This document shows positions 15,376 to 23,869 of a DNA stretch of 64,000 bases, piece by piece; positions within the stretch are counted from its first letter, which is position 1, and each line of letters opens with the position of its first letter. Source of the stretch: CAG-217 sp963638105. GTDB lineage: Bacteria > Bacillota > Clostridia > Oscillospirales > Acutalibacteraceae. Position numbers and translations under genes: made by a program. The notes below the pieces were generated by a model. That model searched no databases. It saw only the letters and a program-made list of their open reading frames with translations, and was not told where the DNA came from. The DNA lies in NCBI GenBank assembly GCA_963638105.1, contig CAVHPP010000007.1, positions 1-64,000 of the forward strand, written 5' to 3'.

Positions 15376-18030
15376 TTATGCCTTTTTCTTTTGGAACAGG
15401 CGGGCAAAAACCTTGAGCACCTCAGAAAGGACAATGACGGAGAATGCCAGGGCAAACAGCTTGCCCCACATGGCGATCCCCAGGGGTACGGTGCCAAAGA
15501 ACGCACCGGCAAACTGAATGATCAACACTTGCAGCACAAAGGTGCAGCCCACGACCAACAGCATCAGCTTGTTCTTAAACAGGTGGCAAAAGATACTCTC
15601 GCTGTGCAGTTCCCGGCAGTTAAAGGCATTAAACAGCTGGAACAGCACAAACAGGGTAAACAGCACGGTGGTCATTTCGCCCCGGGCAGCACCCAGGAAG
15701 TTCAGCTTGTATTGCAGCAGGAACACCACGCTCATATACACGCCGGTGGCGGTGATCCGCGCCAGCATACCCTTGGAGATAATATTCTCGCTGCGGTTGG
15801 TGGGTCGGCGGCGCATCAGGTCGCTGTATCCCGGCTCCAGCCCCAAGGTCAGGGCCGGCGGGCCGTCCATAATAATGTTGATCCACAGCAACTGCAAGGC
15901 GGTAAAGGGCGCCGGCAGCCCCATCAAAACAGACACAAATACGCAAATAACAGAGGCGATATTCACCGTCAGCTGGAAGCTGATGAACCGCTTAAAGTTC
16001 TCATAAATATTGCGACCCCATTCCACCGCCTTCACAATGGTGGCAAAGGAGTCGTCCAGCAGCACAATGTCGCTGGCCTCCTTGGACACCTCCGTGCCGG
16101 AAATGCCCATGGCGATCCCCACATCGGCGTTCTTCAGCGCCGGTGCGTCGTTGATCCCGTCGCCGGTGACAGCCACCACATCGCCCCGAGCTTTCAGCAA
16201 CTTCACCACCCGCATTTTCACCGTAGGGGTGCTGCGAGCGATCACGCTGATCTTGGGCAGCATTTTTTGCAGCTGGCGGTCGCTCATTTCTTCCACTTCT
16301 TTGGCTTCCAGCGCCACGCAACCGTCCGCCAGCAGATCCAGTTCCTTGGCAATAGCGGTGGCGGTAACGATATTGTCGCCGGTGAGGATCTTGACCCCCA
16401 CCCCGGCACTGCGGCAGGCGGCCACGGCGTCGTACACATCGCTGCGCAGCGGGTCCGCAATGGCCACAAAGCCGTCAAAGACCATACCGCTTTCCATGCG
16501 GCGGTGGGCCTCCTCTGCTGAGAAGTCCTCCATCTCCGCCAGTTCTTTATGGGCAAAGGCGATCACCCGCATGGCCTGCTCCTCCGCCTGCACCAGCACC
16601 CGGCGCAGTTCCGCCAGCCGGTCAGGCTCCAAAGCGCACATATCCAGCACGCACTCCGGGCTGCCCTTTACATAAGAGAGAATGCGCCCGTCCACATTAG
16701 AAATGGTGGTCATGTGCTTAAGCTCGGACGAGAAAGGAAACGCGCACAGCCGGGTGTGGTCCTCCCGCTCCCGGCGGTAGGTGTTGCCGGTGTCTGCCTG
16801 CTCAAAAAACCGCAGCATGGCGCACTCCGTGGGATTGCCGATAAAGCCGCCGTCCGGCGCCAGGTCTGCCGTGGTATTCAGGCAGATATTATGGGTCAGA
16901 TATTCGTTTTGCAGCGCTGCCGCTTCTTTATGCCACCGGGTGTCATAAAAGGCACGCACGGTCATCTTGTTTTCCGTTAAAGTACCGGTTTTGTCCGAGC
17001 AGATCACACTGATACAGCCGATGGTCTCCGAGGCGATCATCTTCTTCACCAAGGCGTTTTGCTTACTTAGCTTGATGATATTGATAGACAGAGACACCGC
17101 CACAATGGTGGGCAGCCCCTCCGGCACCGCCGCCACAATCAGCACGATACTGGTGATGAACGCCTCCATCACCGCCTCCAGATGCAGACCGCCGTGGAGA
17201 GCAAAGAAAATCAGCTGGGCCGCAAACACAATACCCGCTGCGATCACGCCAAGCACGGTAATGGTCTTGCCCAGGCGGGCCAGCTTCTCCTGCAAGGGGG
17301 TGCTGCTTTTCTCTGCATTGCCCAGTTCGCCGGCGATCTTGCCAAATTCCGTAGCGTCGCCCACCGCCGTCACCAGCAGCCGTCCGTTCCCCTCGGTAAC
17401 GAATGTGCCGCTATAAAGCATATTGGCCCGCTCCGCCAGGGGCGTTTTTTCGTCCGTCAGCACCAGTTCGCTGTCTTTCTTCACCGGAAAGCTCTCGCCG
17501 GTAAGGGCGGATTCATCCACCCGCAGAGCGGTGCTCTCCAGCAGTCGTCCGTCCGCCGGCACCTTGTCTCCGGCAGACAGCAGCACCACATCGCCCACCG
17601 CCAGATGGGCGCTTTGCAGGGTTACGGTTTGACCGTCCCGCACCGCGCGCACGGTCATATCCGCATTGATTTTGGACAGAGCCTCAAACGCCTTGGCGCT
17701 GCGCCCCTCCATTACCACGCTGATCACCACGGACAAAGCAATGGCCACGAACACGCCCACGCACTCCAAAAAGTCCGCCTCGCCGCCGGTAACCTGGCGC
17801 ACAATGTTCACCGCCAGGGCGATCAGCCCGGCTGCAATAAGCATTAAGAGCATAGGCTCCGTGGCTGCATCCCAAAGGCGCTTCAACAGCGAGTCCGGCT
17901 TGCGTCGGGTGAGGGCGTTCGCGCCATACTGTTCTTTGTTTTTCTGTGCCTGCGCTTCTGTCAGCCCCCGGTTCGCGTCTGCACCGTAGGTTGCCAGCAG
18001 CTCCGTTCTTTCTGCGGTAAATGCCTGCAT
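15376..18030 (-). CDS. P-type cation-transporting ATPase (P2 type)
   Basis: An 884-residue pump of full family length. Features in order: N-terminal cation ATPase domain (10-75), actuator loop with TGES (177-180), membrane motif PEGLP (303-307), phosphorylation site DKTGTLT with Asp346, hinge GDGINDAP (about 619-626), and the C-terminal membrane domain. LLWINIIMDGPPALTLG carries the NxxxD pair used by Ca2+ and Mn2+ pumps. Calcium export would be the default call, but the leader resembles a manganese riboswitch, which in other Firmicutes and lactococci controls P-type pumps that expel Mn2+. Manganese or mixed Mn/Ca export is therefore likely. The gene is monocistronic. Confidence 0.93.
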   Translation of the reverse strand: MQAFTAERTELLATYGADANRGLTEAQAQKNKEQYGANALTRRKPDSLLKRLWDAATEPMLLMLIAAGLIALAVNIVRQVTGGEADFLECVGVFVAIALSVVISVVMEGRSAKAFEALSKINADMTVRAVRDGQTVTLQSAHLAVGDVVLLSAGDKVPADGRLLESTALRVDESALTGESFPVKKDSELVLTDEKTPLAERANMLYSGTFVTEGNGRLLVTAVGDATEFGKIAGELGNAEKSSTPLQEKLARLGKTITVLGVIAAGIVFAAQLIFFALHGGLHLEAVMEAFITSIVLIVAAVPEGLPTIVAVSLSINIIKLSKQNALVKKMIASETIGCISVICSDKTGTLTENKMTVRAFYDTRWHKEAAALQNEYLTHNICLNTTADLAPDGGFIGNPTECAMLRFFEQADTGNTYRREREDHTRLCAFPFSSELKHMTTISNVDGRILSYVKGSPECVLDMCALEPDRLAELRRVLVQAEEQAMRVIAFAHKELAEMEDFSAEEAHRRMESGMVFDGFVAIADPLRSDVYDAVAACRSAGVGVKILTGDNIVTATAIAKELDLLADGCVALEAKEVEEMSDRQLQKMLPKISVIARSTPTVKMRVVKLLKARGDVVAVTGDGINDAPALKNADVGIAMGISGTEVSKEASDIVLLDDSFATIVKAVEWGRNIYENFKRFISFQLTVNIASVICVFVSVLMGLPAPFTALQLLWINIIMDGPPALTLGLEPGYSDLMRRRPTNRSENIISKGMLARITATGVYMSVVFLLQYKLNFLGAARGEMTTVLFTLFVLFQLFNAFNCRELHSESIFCHLFKNKLMLLVVGCTFVLQVLIIQFAGAFFGTVPLGIAMWGKLFALAFSVIVLSEVLKVFARLFQKKKA

Positions 18031-18060
18031 AGAAAGTCCTCCAACTTCATTTTTACAAAG

Positions 18061-18099
18061 AAAAAGACCTACCGCCGTTATCGTGCGTTAGGTCTTTTT
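18061..18099 (-). terminator. Terminator of the riboswitch expression platform
   Basis: AAAAAGACCTA and TAGGTCTTTTT pair perfectly over 11 bp, 30 bases before the ATPase start. It stops transcripts that do not carry ligand-bound aptamer. Confidence 0.85.
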
Positions 18100-18127
18100 G
18101 GGTAAAAAATAAAAGACTGCTGCACGA

Positions 18128-18245
18128 AAAACAGGCGTGCAAGAGTCTCGTTCATTAAGACAAGCCAGACCCGGCACAGTGCCGCAGTCAGTTTGTTGAC
18201 TTGCCACACGCCCACGGCGTGCAAACTACTCCCTCAAGCGGGTAC
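18128..18245 (-). ncRNA. yybP-ykoY-like manganese riboswitch
   Basis: The leader of the P-type ATPase contains GGGAGTAG (on the reverse strand, about 18232-18225) near its 5' end and GAACGAGACTC about 80 bases later. These are the two conserved loop segments that form the Mn2+ site in the yybP-ykoY class. Two GC-rich stems lie between (GCACGCC/GGCGTG and the GCGGCACTGTGCCGG region). A terminator follows, as expected for the class. I recognise it by motif and context; a covariance-model scan was not possible. Confidence 0.78.
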
Positions 18246-18260
18246 TTTTTTAGTAACAAA

Positions 18261-18290
18261 AGCATACCACCCGACCGCTTGGTTAGTCAA
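18261..18290 (-). promoter_or_regulatory. Promoter of the riboswitch-ATPase transcript
   Basis: Reverse-strand TTGACT (18290-18285) and TATGCT (18266-18261), 18 bp apart, upstream of the aptamer. Confidence 0.65.
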
Positions 18291-18412
18291 GATTAACTTG
18301 AATGTTAGACAAAATCACCACCCGTCGCCTAAAAGCGCCAACCTCTTGCCATTTCCTCTCCGTTATGGTATATAGAAGGTGAGACACGGCATATCAAATC
18401 GTATTTTCACCC

Positions 18413-18446
18413 CCCAAGCCTCCCTCCTTTACAAGGGCGGCAAAAC
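18413..18446 (-). repeat. Partial copy of repeat R1
   Basis: CCAAGCCTCCCTCCTTTACA followed by AGGG matches the end module of R1 with a small insertion. Confidence 0.45.
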
Positions 18447-18478
18447 AGAGGATTCTATTTTCCCATGGAGGTCACGGT

Positions 18479-18946
18479 ATGAAAATCAAAAACACAAAAA
18501 CGGACATTCTGTTAAACATAGCGGCGGTGGCCTGCCTGGCAGCCGTTACCCTGTACCTGCTGGTGCGCTGGTCGCAAATTCCCATGACCATTCCCGGGCA
18601 CTATACTGCCGACGGCCAAATAGACAGCTGCACCGCCCGCACCACCCTGTGGCAGCTGCCGGTGCTGGGGTGGGTGCTGTATGTGCTGATCACGATTTTA
18701 GAGCAGTTCCCCGGGGTTTGGAACACCGGCGTGACCGTAACGGAGGAGAACCGCACCGCCGTCTACCGCACATTAAAGACCCTGATCGGCTGGGTAAAGC
18801 TGGCGGTGAGCGCCCTGCTCTCTTTGGTGGCGCTGGCCTCCCTTGGCAATGGATATAAGATTTTTCTTGTACTGGCCGCCGTGGGTCTGCTGGCCACCTT
18901 TGGGCTGGTAATCTACTTTGTCCGCCGCCTGTTGCAGTTGAAGTAA
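18479..18946 (+). CDS. DUF1648 membrane protein
   Basis: A 155-residue protein with four predicted membrane segments (about 10-29, 60-77, 103-122, 128-150). The segment IPMTIPGHYTADGQIDS (about 34-50) after the first helix is the DUF1648 signature, found in SdpI-like immunity proteins and in many uncharacterised membrane proteins. No second domain is present. GGAGGT stands nine bases before ATG 18479. It sits alone between repeat copies, and no toxin-like gene is next to it, so an immunity role is not supported. Confidence 0.75.
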   Translation: MKIKNTKTDILLNIAAVACLAAVTLYLLVRWSQIPMTIPGHYTADGQIDSCTARTTLWQLPVLGWVLYVLITILEQFPGVWNTGVTVTEENRTAVYRTLKTLIGWVKLAVSALLSLVALASLGNGYKIFLVLAAVGLLATFGLVIYFVRRLLQLK

Positions 18947-18981
18947 GCAGCCAATTTTTACAGACAGATTGCAATACACAA

Positions 18982-19136
18982 AATCCCTCCGGCAATGCCT
19001 ACGGCCAATCCCTCCGCGTTTGCCTGTGGCAAGGGAGGCAAAAGATCACCCGCCCCCAAGCCTCCTTTGTAAAGGGAGGTGGCACCGCCGCAGGCGGTGA
19101 CGGAGGGATTGATGCACTCGCTACGAATACATATAA
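18982..19136 (-). repeat. Repeat R1, one partial and one full copy
   Basis: 18982-19042 holds AATCCCTCCG modules and TGGCAAGGGAGG. 19058-19136 is a reverse copy with CCTCCTTTGTAAAGGGAGG, a CACCGCCGCAGGCGGTG hairpin, CGGAGGGATTGATGCACTCG and CTACGA. The second copy matches 81-150 in module order. Confidence 0.7.
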
Positions 19137-19147
19137 CCCCCGCACAC

Positions 19148-19175
19148 AAAAAGCACCCCCGTCGGGGTGCTTTTT
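19148..19175. terminator. Terminator after the FAD-dependent oxidoreductase gene
   Basis: AAAAAGCACCCC and GGGGTGCTTTTT pair perfectly over 12 bp with a 4-base loop; it can work on either strand. Confidence 0.88.
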
Positions 19176-19195
19176 CTATACCTATTATTTTATTC

Positions 19196-20791
19196 TTAAT
19201 GCGCATCCGCCAGCACAGCGTGGGCGCACTTTATGCCGTCCACGGCGGCGGACACAATGCCACCGGCGTAACCGGCGCCCTCACCGCAGGGGTACACGCC
19301 GCGCAGATTGCACTGGCAAAATTCGTCCCGCAAAATCCGCACGCTGCTGGAGGAGCGGGTTTCCGGCGCAGTAAGCACCGCGTCCGGCAGGGCAAAGCCG
19401 TGGAGCCGCTTGTCCATCTCCGTAATGGCCGCCTGCATGGTGGTGCGCACCTTGTCCGGCAGGCAGTACCGCAGGTTGGTAAGCGTGACCCCGGTAGGGC
19501 AGGTCGGCTGCACATTGCCCAGCGCCCGACTTTCCCGATCCGCTAAGAAATCGCCCACCAGCTGCGCCGGTGCACGGTAATCGCCCCCGCCCAGGGCAAA
19601 GGCGTTTTGCTCAATCTCTCGCTGATAATACATCCCCGCCAGCGGATGCTCCGAGGGGAAGTCCACCGGATCAATACCCACCAGCAGCGCCGAGTTGGCA
19701 TTCTCGCCGTCCCGGGCCAGGGTGCTCATGCCGTTGACGATCACGCCGCCCTTTTCGCTGGCGGCGGCCACCACCGTGCCCCCCGGGCACATACAAAAGG
19801 TATACGCCCCTCGCTGGTGCAGACCGTGGCAGCTAAGCTTGTAATCCGCAGCCCCCAGTTTAGGGTGACCGGCAAAAGCGCCGTACTGGGCCTTGTCAAT
19901 GAGCTTTTGGGGGTGCTCAATGCGGGCGCCCACACTAAAGGGCTTTTGGATAATTTGCGCGCCGTTTTTATAAAGCATTTCCACCGTGTCCCGAGCGCTG
20001 TGGCCGATGGCCAGGATCACCGCATCCGTCTCCATATCCACCGTTTGACCCAAATGGCTGTAAGTGACCCCATGGATAAAGCCGTTGGCTAAGATCAAAT
20101 TCTCCAGCCGACATTCCAGGCGCACCTCGCCCCCCAGTCGCTCAATTTTTTTGCGAATATTCTGCACCACCACAGCCAGTCGGTCCGTGCCGATATGGGG
20201 CTTGGCGGCGTATAAAATCTCCTCCGGCGCACCGGCCTCGTACAGCTCTTGCAGCACCTGGCGAATAAAGGGGCTTTTAATGCCGGTGGTCAACTTGCCG
20301 TCAGAAAAAGTACCGGCACCGCCCTCGCCGAACTGCACATTGCTTTCCTCGTTGAGAATATGCTGCTGCCAAAAGGCGTTCACATCCTGCTGGCGGCGCT
20401 GAATATCCTTGCCTCGCTCCAACACAATGGGGCGCAGTCCTGCCTCAGCCAAGATCAGGCCGGCAAACATACCCGCCGGACCAAAACCAACCACCACCGG
20501 GCGAAAAGCGGACTGCCGCCGGTTCACCGGCAGGGTGTACTTGTATTCCTCCGCCGCCTTGGCCTTAGGTGAGCGGCAGCGGCGCAGCACCTGGGTTTCG
20601 TCCAGTCCCAGGGTCACATCGACCGTATAAGAGAAGTGCACATCGTCCTTTTTGCGGGCGTCCACACTCTTTTTAAAAATCGTCAGTTTTTCAATATATT
20701 TGGGATCGGTGCGCAGCACCTTGCCCGCCTTTTTGCCCAGCAGGCTCTCGTCCTCATCCAGTTCCAGACGCAACTCACTTACTCGTATCAT
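19196..20791 (-). CDS. FAD-dependent oxidoreductase (COG2509 type)
   Basis: A 531-residue flavoprotein of a family widespread in anaerobes and usually annotated only as FAD-dependent dehydrogenase. The N-terminal ~90 residues form a small domain (MIRVSELRLELDEDESLL...). VVVGFGPAGMFAGLILAEAG (about 100-119) is the FAD-binding Rossmann loop. GEGGAGTFSDGKLTT (about 158-172) and the C-terminal YPCGEGAGYAGGIVSAAVDG are family hallmarks. The start at ATG 20791 overlaps the end of the upstream flavoprotein gene by 17 bases, so the two are translationally linked. Substrate is unknown. Confidence 0.88.
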   Translation of the reverse strand: MIRVSELRLELDEDESLLGKKAGKVLRTDPKYIEKLTIFKKSVDARKKDDVHFSYTVDVTLGLDETQVLRRCRSPKAKAAEEYKYTLPVNRRQSAFRPVVVGFGPAGMFAGLILAEAGLRPIVLERGKDIQRRQQDVNAFWQQHILNEESNVQFGEGGAGTFSDGKLTTGIKSPFIRQVLQELYEAGAPEEILYAAKPHIGTDRLAVVVQNIRKKIERLGGEVRLECRLENLILANGFIHGVTYSHLGQTVDMETDAVILAIGHSARDTVEMLYKNGAQIIQKPFSVGARIEHPQKLIDKAQYGAFAGHPKLGAADYKLSCHGLHQRGAYTFCMCPGGTVVAAASEKGGVIVNGMSTLARDGENANSALLVGIDPVDFPSEHPLAGMYYQREIEQNAFALGGGDYRAPAQLVGDFLADRESRALGNVQPTCPTGVTLTNLRYCLPDKVRTTMQAAITEMDKRLHGFALPDAVLTAPETRSSSSVRILRDEFCQCNLRGVYPCGEGAGYAGGIVSAAVDGIKCAHAVLADAH

Positions 20792-21887
20792 TCCGCTTCT
20801 CCACCATCTGCCCGGCGGCCGCCAGACCGCTGTAAAAGGCAAAATTCAAATTATAACCGCCGCAGGGCTGCTGCTCGTCCAGCACCTCGCCGACAATATA
20901 CAGCCCGGGCACCCGCCGAGAGGCAAAGCCCTCCAATTCCGTCCGGGGCACACCGCCGCCGGTGATCTGGGCAAAGGCGTAGCCCTTGGTGCCGGTAACG
21001 ATCAGCTGCCAGTGCTTGGCGATTTGCACCAGCCGGGCCGGGTTGCCCGCCGCCTGTTTTTCCAAAATCTCCGTCACCTCTGCGCTGAGGATCCCTCGCA
21101 GGGAGCCGAATTGCCGCAGGTAAGACAAGAGCTGATTTTCGCTCCACTCCGGGACCAAATCCAGCACTGCGCAGCACTTTTGCGGCCGGGGGCGGGCAAA
21201 GTTCTGCCCCACCGCCCAGCTTACATCCATCACCGCAATGCCGGACAAGCCGTAATCGGTAAACAGCACCTCGCCCTGACTCTCCGCCACGGTTTCACCA
21301 TCCAAAGTGACGGCCACTGCCGCTCGGGTGCGCTGCCCCTTGAGCTTGCGAGGGTATTTGCTGGAGGAGGTCAGCTGCACCAGCGCCGGATACAGGGGCG
21401 TACAGCTGTGGCCCAAATCCTGCAGCAGGGCATAGCCGCTGCCATCGCTGCCCAGTGCCGGTTGTGCCTGCCCGCCGCAGGCCACCACCACCTTGTCGCC
21501 GGCAAAGGCGCCCTTATCCGTCTGCACCGTAAAGCCGGGGAGGATCTTTTCCACCCGGCAGCCGGTAACCAGGCGCACGCCCAAGGTGCGGCAGGCGTCC
21601 AGCAGCAAATTTTGCACCGTGGCCGCCCGCAGGCTGTAAGGATATACACGCCCCAAATCCTCCTGCCGGGTCATCAAACCGAGAGAGGCAAAGAAATCCA
21701 GCACCGCCCGGCTGTGGGGCGCTTGCATATTGGTCAAATTGCACCGGCCGTTGCCGGTTGCCAGCAGCTTTTTGCCCGGCTGCTCCAACCGCTCCAGCAC
21801 CGTGACCTGCACTGCCGGGTCCAGTTGCCGCAGCCGTATGGCACAGCACAATCCCGCTGCGCCGCCGCCCACGATCAGTACCCGCAT
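20775..21887 (-). CDS. HI0933/YhiN-family flavoprotein
   Basis: A 370-residue FAD-binding protein. It starts MRVLIVGGGAAGLCCAIRLR, a classic dinucleotide-binding fold, and has PGKKLLATGNGRCNLTN (about 38-54), which is diagnostic of the HI0933/BaiN family. The C-terminus GEVLDEQQPCGGYNLNFAFYS closes the FAD site. Related proteins include the bile-acid-inducible BaiN, but most are of unknown substrate, so no bile-acid role is claimed. GGGGAGG precedes ATG 21887; longer readings would enter the promoter. Confidence 0.88.
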   Translation of the reverse strand: MRVLIVGGGAAGLCCAIRLRQLDPAVQVTVLERLEQPGKKLLATGNGRCNLTNMQAPHSRAVLDFFASLGLMTRQEDLGRVYPYSLRAATVQNLLLDACRTLGVRLVTGCRVEKILPGFTVQTDKGAFAGDKVVVACGGQAQPALGSDGSGYALLQDLGHSCTPLYPALVQLTSSSKYPRKLKGQRTRAAVAVTLDGETVAESQGEVLFTDYGLSGIAVMDVSWAVGQNFARPRPQKCCAVLDLVPEWSENQLLSYLRQFGSLRGILSAEVTEILEKQAAGNPARLVQIAKHWQLIVTGTKGYAFAQITGGGVPRTELEGFASRRVPGLYIVGEVLDEQQPCGGYNLNFAFYSGLAAAGQMVEKRNDTSK

Positions 21888-21917
21888 ATCTTCGCCTCCC
21901 CTATATAGAATATACAT

Positions 21918-21946
21918 ATCATAATATATTCCGCCGCCAAATGCAA
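21918..21946 (-). promoter_or_regulatory. Promoter of the two flavoprotein genes
   Basis: Reverse-strand TTGCAT (21946-21941) and TATGAT (21923-21918) with a 17 bp spacer. Confidence 0.75.
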
Positions 21947-21997
21947 ACAATTCTTGCGCCGTCTCGCATGAAAGCGGCTTTTATTTTGATTTTCCCC

Positions 21998-22026
21998 TTG
22001 ACGAACGGGTGCGGTTGTGGTATAGT
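21998..22026 (+). promoter_or_regulatory. Promoter of the rpmG-secE-nusG-rplK-rplA operon
   Basis: TTGACG (21998-22003) and TATAGT (22021-22026), 17 bp apart, diverging from the flavoprotein promoter. About 110 bases of leader follow before rpmG. Confidence 0.85.
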
Positions 22027-22137
22027 GTTTGTACCTCGGTAAGTGGGGTTTTATTTTTTGCCCATTTTTAGGTGCGCATTGCGTGGCGCAACGAGGGAGA
22101 TTCACACACAATCGAAATACAACGGAGGTGCTTATTA

Positions 22138-22287
22138 ATGAGAGTTAAGATTACCTTAGCTTGCACAGAGTGCAAACAGCGCAACTACAACACAATGAAG
22201 AACAAGAAGAATACGCCCGACAGACTTGAGATGAACAAGTACTGCCGTTTCTGCAAAAAGCATACCTTGCACAGAGAAACGAAATAA
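22138..22287 (+). CDS. rpmG: Ribosomal protein bL33
   Basis: A 49-residue large-subunit protein. It has the zinc-binding type with CTEC (residues 10-13) and CRFC (33-36 region), and ends with KKHTLHRETK as usual. GGAGGTG lies eight bases before ATG 22138; the upstream in-frame ATG at 22072 has no binding site. Its position directly before secE and nusG is conserved across Firmicutes. Confidence 0.97.
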   Translation: MRVKITLACTECKQRNYNTMKNKKNTPDRLEMNKYCRFCKKHTLHRETK

Positions 22288-22301
22288 CAGGAGGACTGAC
22301 A

Positions 22302-22697
22302 ATGGCTGACGAAAAGAAAGCGTCTGCAAAGCCGGAAAAGAGCAGCAAGCCTGCCAAAAAGTCCGACGCCAAGGCAGATAAGTCAAAGGCAAAAAAAGCC
22401 AAGAAAAATCCGTTCAAATCCATTGGTTCATTCTTCAAAAGCGTAAAATCAGAGGGTAAAAAAGTCGTTTGGTCAGACGGTAAGAACGTGCTCAAGAACA
22501 CCCTGACCGTACTGGTAGTCGTGATCATCGTCGGCGTGTGCATTTATTTGGTAGACACCGGCCTGACCCTGGGTATGAAGGGCATTAAGAGCCTGAAGAC
22601 CAACAGCGAGACCACCACCGCTGCCAGCGAAACCACCACCCAGAAAACCACTTCGGCGGCTTTGGCTGAGGCCACCACCGAACAGACCACCAAATAA
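22302..22697 (+). CDS. secE: Preprotein translocase subunit SecE, with extended tails
   Basis: A 131-residue protein, about twice the usual Firmicute length of 60-75. The conserved core is at 37-85: FFKSVKSEGKKVVWSDGKNV followed by one membrane helix (TLTVLVVVIIVGVCIYLVD). A Lys/Ala-rich stretch of 36 residues precedes it and a Thr/Ser/Ala-rich tail of about 35 residues follows, which would lie outside the cell. GGAGGA precedes ATG 22302. The operon position confirms identity. The external tail is unusual and is listed as a finding. Confidence 0.95.
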   Translation: MADEKKASAKPEKSSKPAKKSDAKADKSKAKKAKKNPFKSIGSFFKSVKSEGKKVVWSDGKNVLKNTLTVLVVVIIVGVCIYLVDTGLTLGMKGIKSLKTNSETTTAASETTTQKTTSAALAEATTEQTTK

Positions 22698-22765
22698 AGA
22701 CCCGAACGCACGCAGGGGCAGCGCCCCCATTCGGATCACAGCAATTTACGGAGGTTCTGTTTAGT

Positions 22766-23290
22766 ATGGAAGAAGCAAAATGGTATGTTGCCCACACCTT
22801 TTCCGGTTATGAGAACAAGGTAGCCAGCAACATTGAGACCGTGGTAGAGAACCGCAACCTGCACGATTGGATTCAGGATGTGGTCGTTCCTACCGAGACG
22901 GTGGTAGAGATCAAAGATGACGGCACTAAGAAGGAAGTGGAGCGCAAGATCTTCCCCGGCTATGTGCTCATCAAAATGGTGATGAACGACGACAGCTGGT
23001 ATGTGGTGCGCAACACCCGCGGCTGCACCGGCTTTGTGGGTCCGGAGAGCAAGCCTGTTCCCTTAACGGAGGAAGAGGTGCGCAAGCTGGGCGTGGAGAA
23101 GGTCACCGTAGAGGTGCACTACGCCGTAGGCGATCTGGTCAATGTGATCGACGGCCCGCTGGAGGGCTTCTCCGGCACTGTGGACGCCATCGACATTCCC
23201 AACAACAGCGCACAGGTCACCGTTTCCATGTTTGGGCGCGAAACATCAGTTGATTTTGAGCTTGACCAGCTTGAAAAGGTCAAAGACTAA
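22766..23290 (+). CDS. nusG: Transcription elongation/termination factor NusG
   Basis: A 174-residue factor that binds RNA polymerase and modulates pausing and termination. The NGN domain (1-120) contains WYVAHTFSGYENKVASNIE and FPGYVLIKM. The C-terminal KOW domain (about 125-170) has GDLVNVIDGPLEGFSGTVDA. GGAGG lies about 12 bases before ATG 22766. It is standard for the family with no extra domain. Confidence 0.97.
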   Translation: MEEAKWYVAHTFSGYENKVASNIETVVENRNLHDWIQDVVVPTETVVEIKDDGTKKEVERKIFPGYVLIKMVMNDDSWYVVRNTRGCTGFVGPESKPVPLTEEEVRKLGVEKVTVEVHYAVGDLVNVIDGPLEGFSGTVDAIDIPNNSAQVTVSMFGRETSVDFELDQLEKVKD

Positions 23291-23395
23291 CATTCGGTAA
23301 TACGCGGCTTGCCGCTGATTATCACCGCTTTTTGCGGTGCGTGGGAGGAGCGCACAGCGCCCCGCCAATGACCACAATTTAGGAGGAAAATTATT

Positions 23396-23821
23396 ATGGC
23401 ACAGAAGGTAGTAGGTTTAATTAAACTTCAGATCCCGGCCGGTAAGGCGACCCCTGCCCCCCCGGTTGGCCCGGCTCTCGGTCAGCACGGTGTAAACATC
23501 GTGGCTTTCACCAAGGACTTTAACGAGAGAACCAAGAACGACGCCGGCCTGATCATTCCCGTAGTGATCACCGTTTATGAGGATCGTTCTTTCACTTTCG
23601 TCACCAAGACCCCGCCCGCAGCCGTTCTCATCAAGAAGGCTTGCGGCATTGACAAGGCTTCCGGCGTTCCCAACAAGAACAAGGTAGCCACCATCACCAA
23701 GGAGCAGGTCCAGAAGATCGCTGAGACCAAAATGCCCGACCTGAACGCAGCTTCTTTGGAGGCCGCTATGTCCATGATCGCCGGCACTGCTCGCAGCATG
23801 GGTATTGTAGTAGAAGACTGA
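23396..23821 (+). CDS. rplK: Ribosomal protein uL11
   Basis: A 141-residue large-subunit protein of the GTPase-associated centre. KLQIPAGKATPAPPVGPALG at 12-31 and DLNAASLEAAMSMIAGTARSMG near the C-terminus are typical. GGAGG precedes ATG 23396. The 105-base gap after nusG holds a stem (CACCGC/GCGGTG, 23323-23339) without a T-run, so the operon probably continues from nusG. Confidence 0.97.
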   Translation: MAQKVVGLIKLQIPAGKATPAPPVGPALGQHGVNIVAFTKDFNERTKNDAGLIIPVVITVYEDRSFTFVTKTPPAAVLIKKACGIDKASGVPNKNKVATITKEQVQKIAETKMPDLNAASLEAAMSMIAGTARSMGIVVED

Positions 23822-23869
23822 GTCCCTTGTGGGAGGAAAGATCCGATTAACCACTGGAGGTAATTTGTA

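Noticed and set aside
16010..16675. Long open frames opposite the P-type ATPase and other long genes
   Set aside because: They mirror real genes, lack binding sites and family resemblance, and arise from high GC in third codon positions.
18479..18946. Toxin-immunity function for the DUF1648 protein
   Set aside because: The domain is shared with SdpI, but no toxin-like or export gene adjoins it.
20775..21887. Bile-acid (BaiN) function
   Set aside because: Only family-level similarity; no other bai gene is present.
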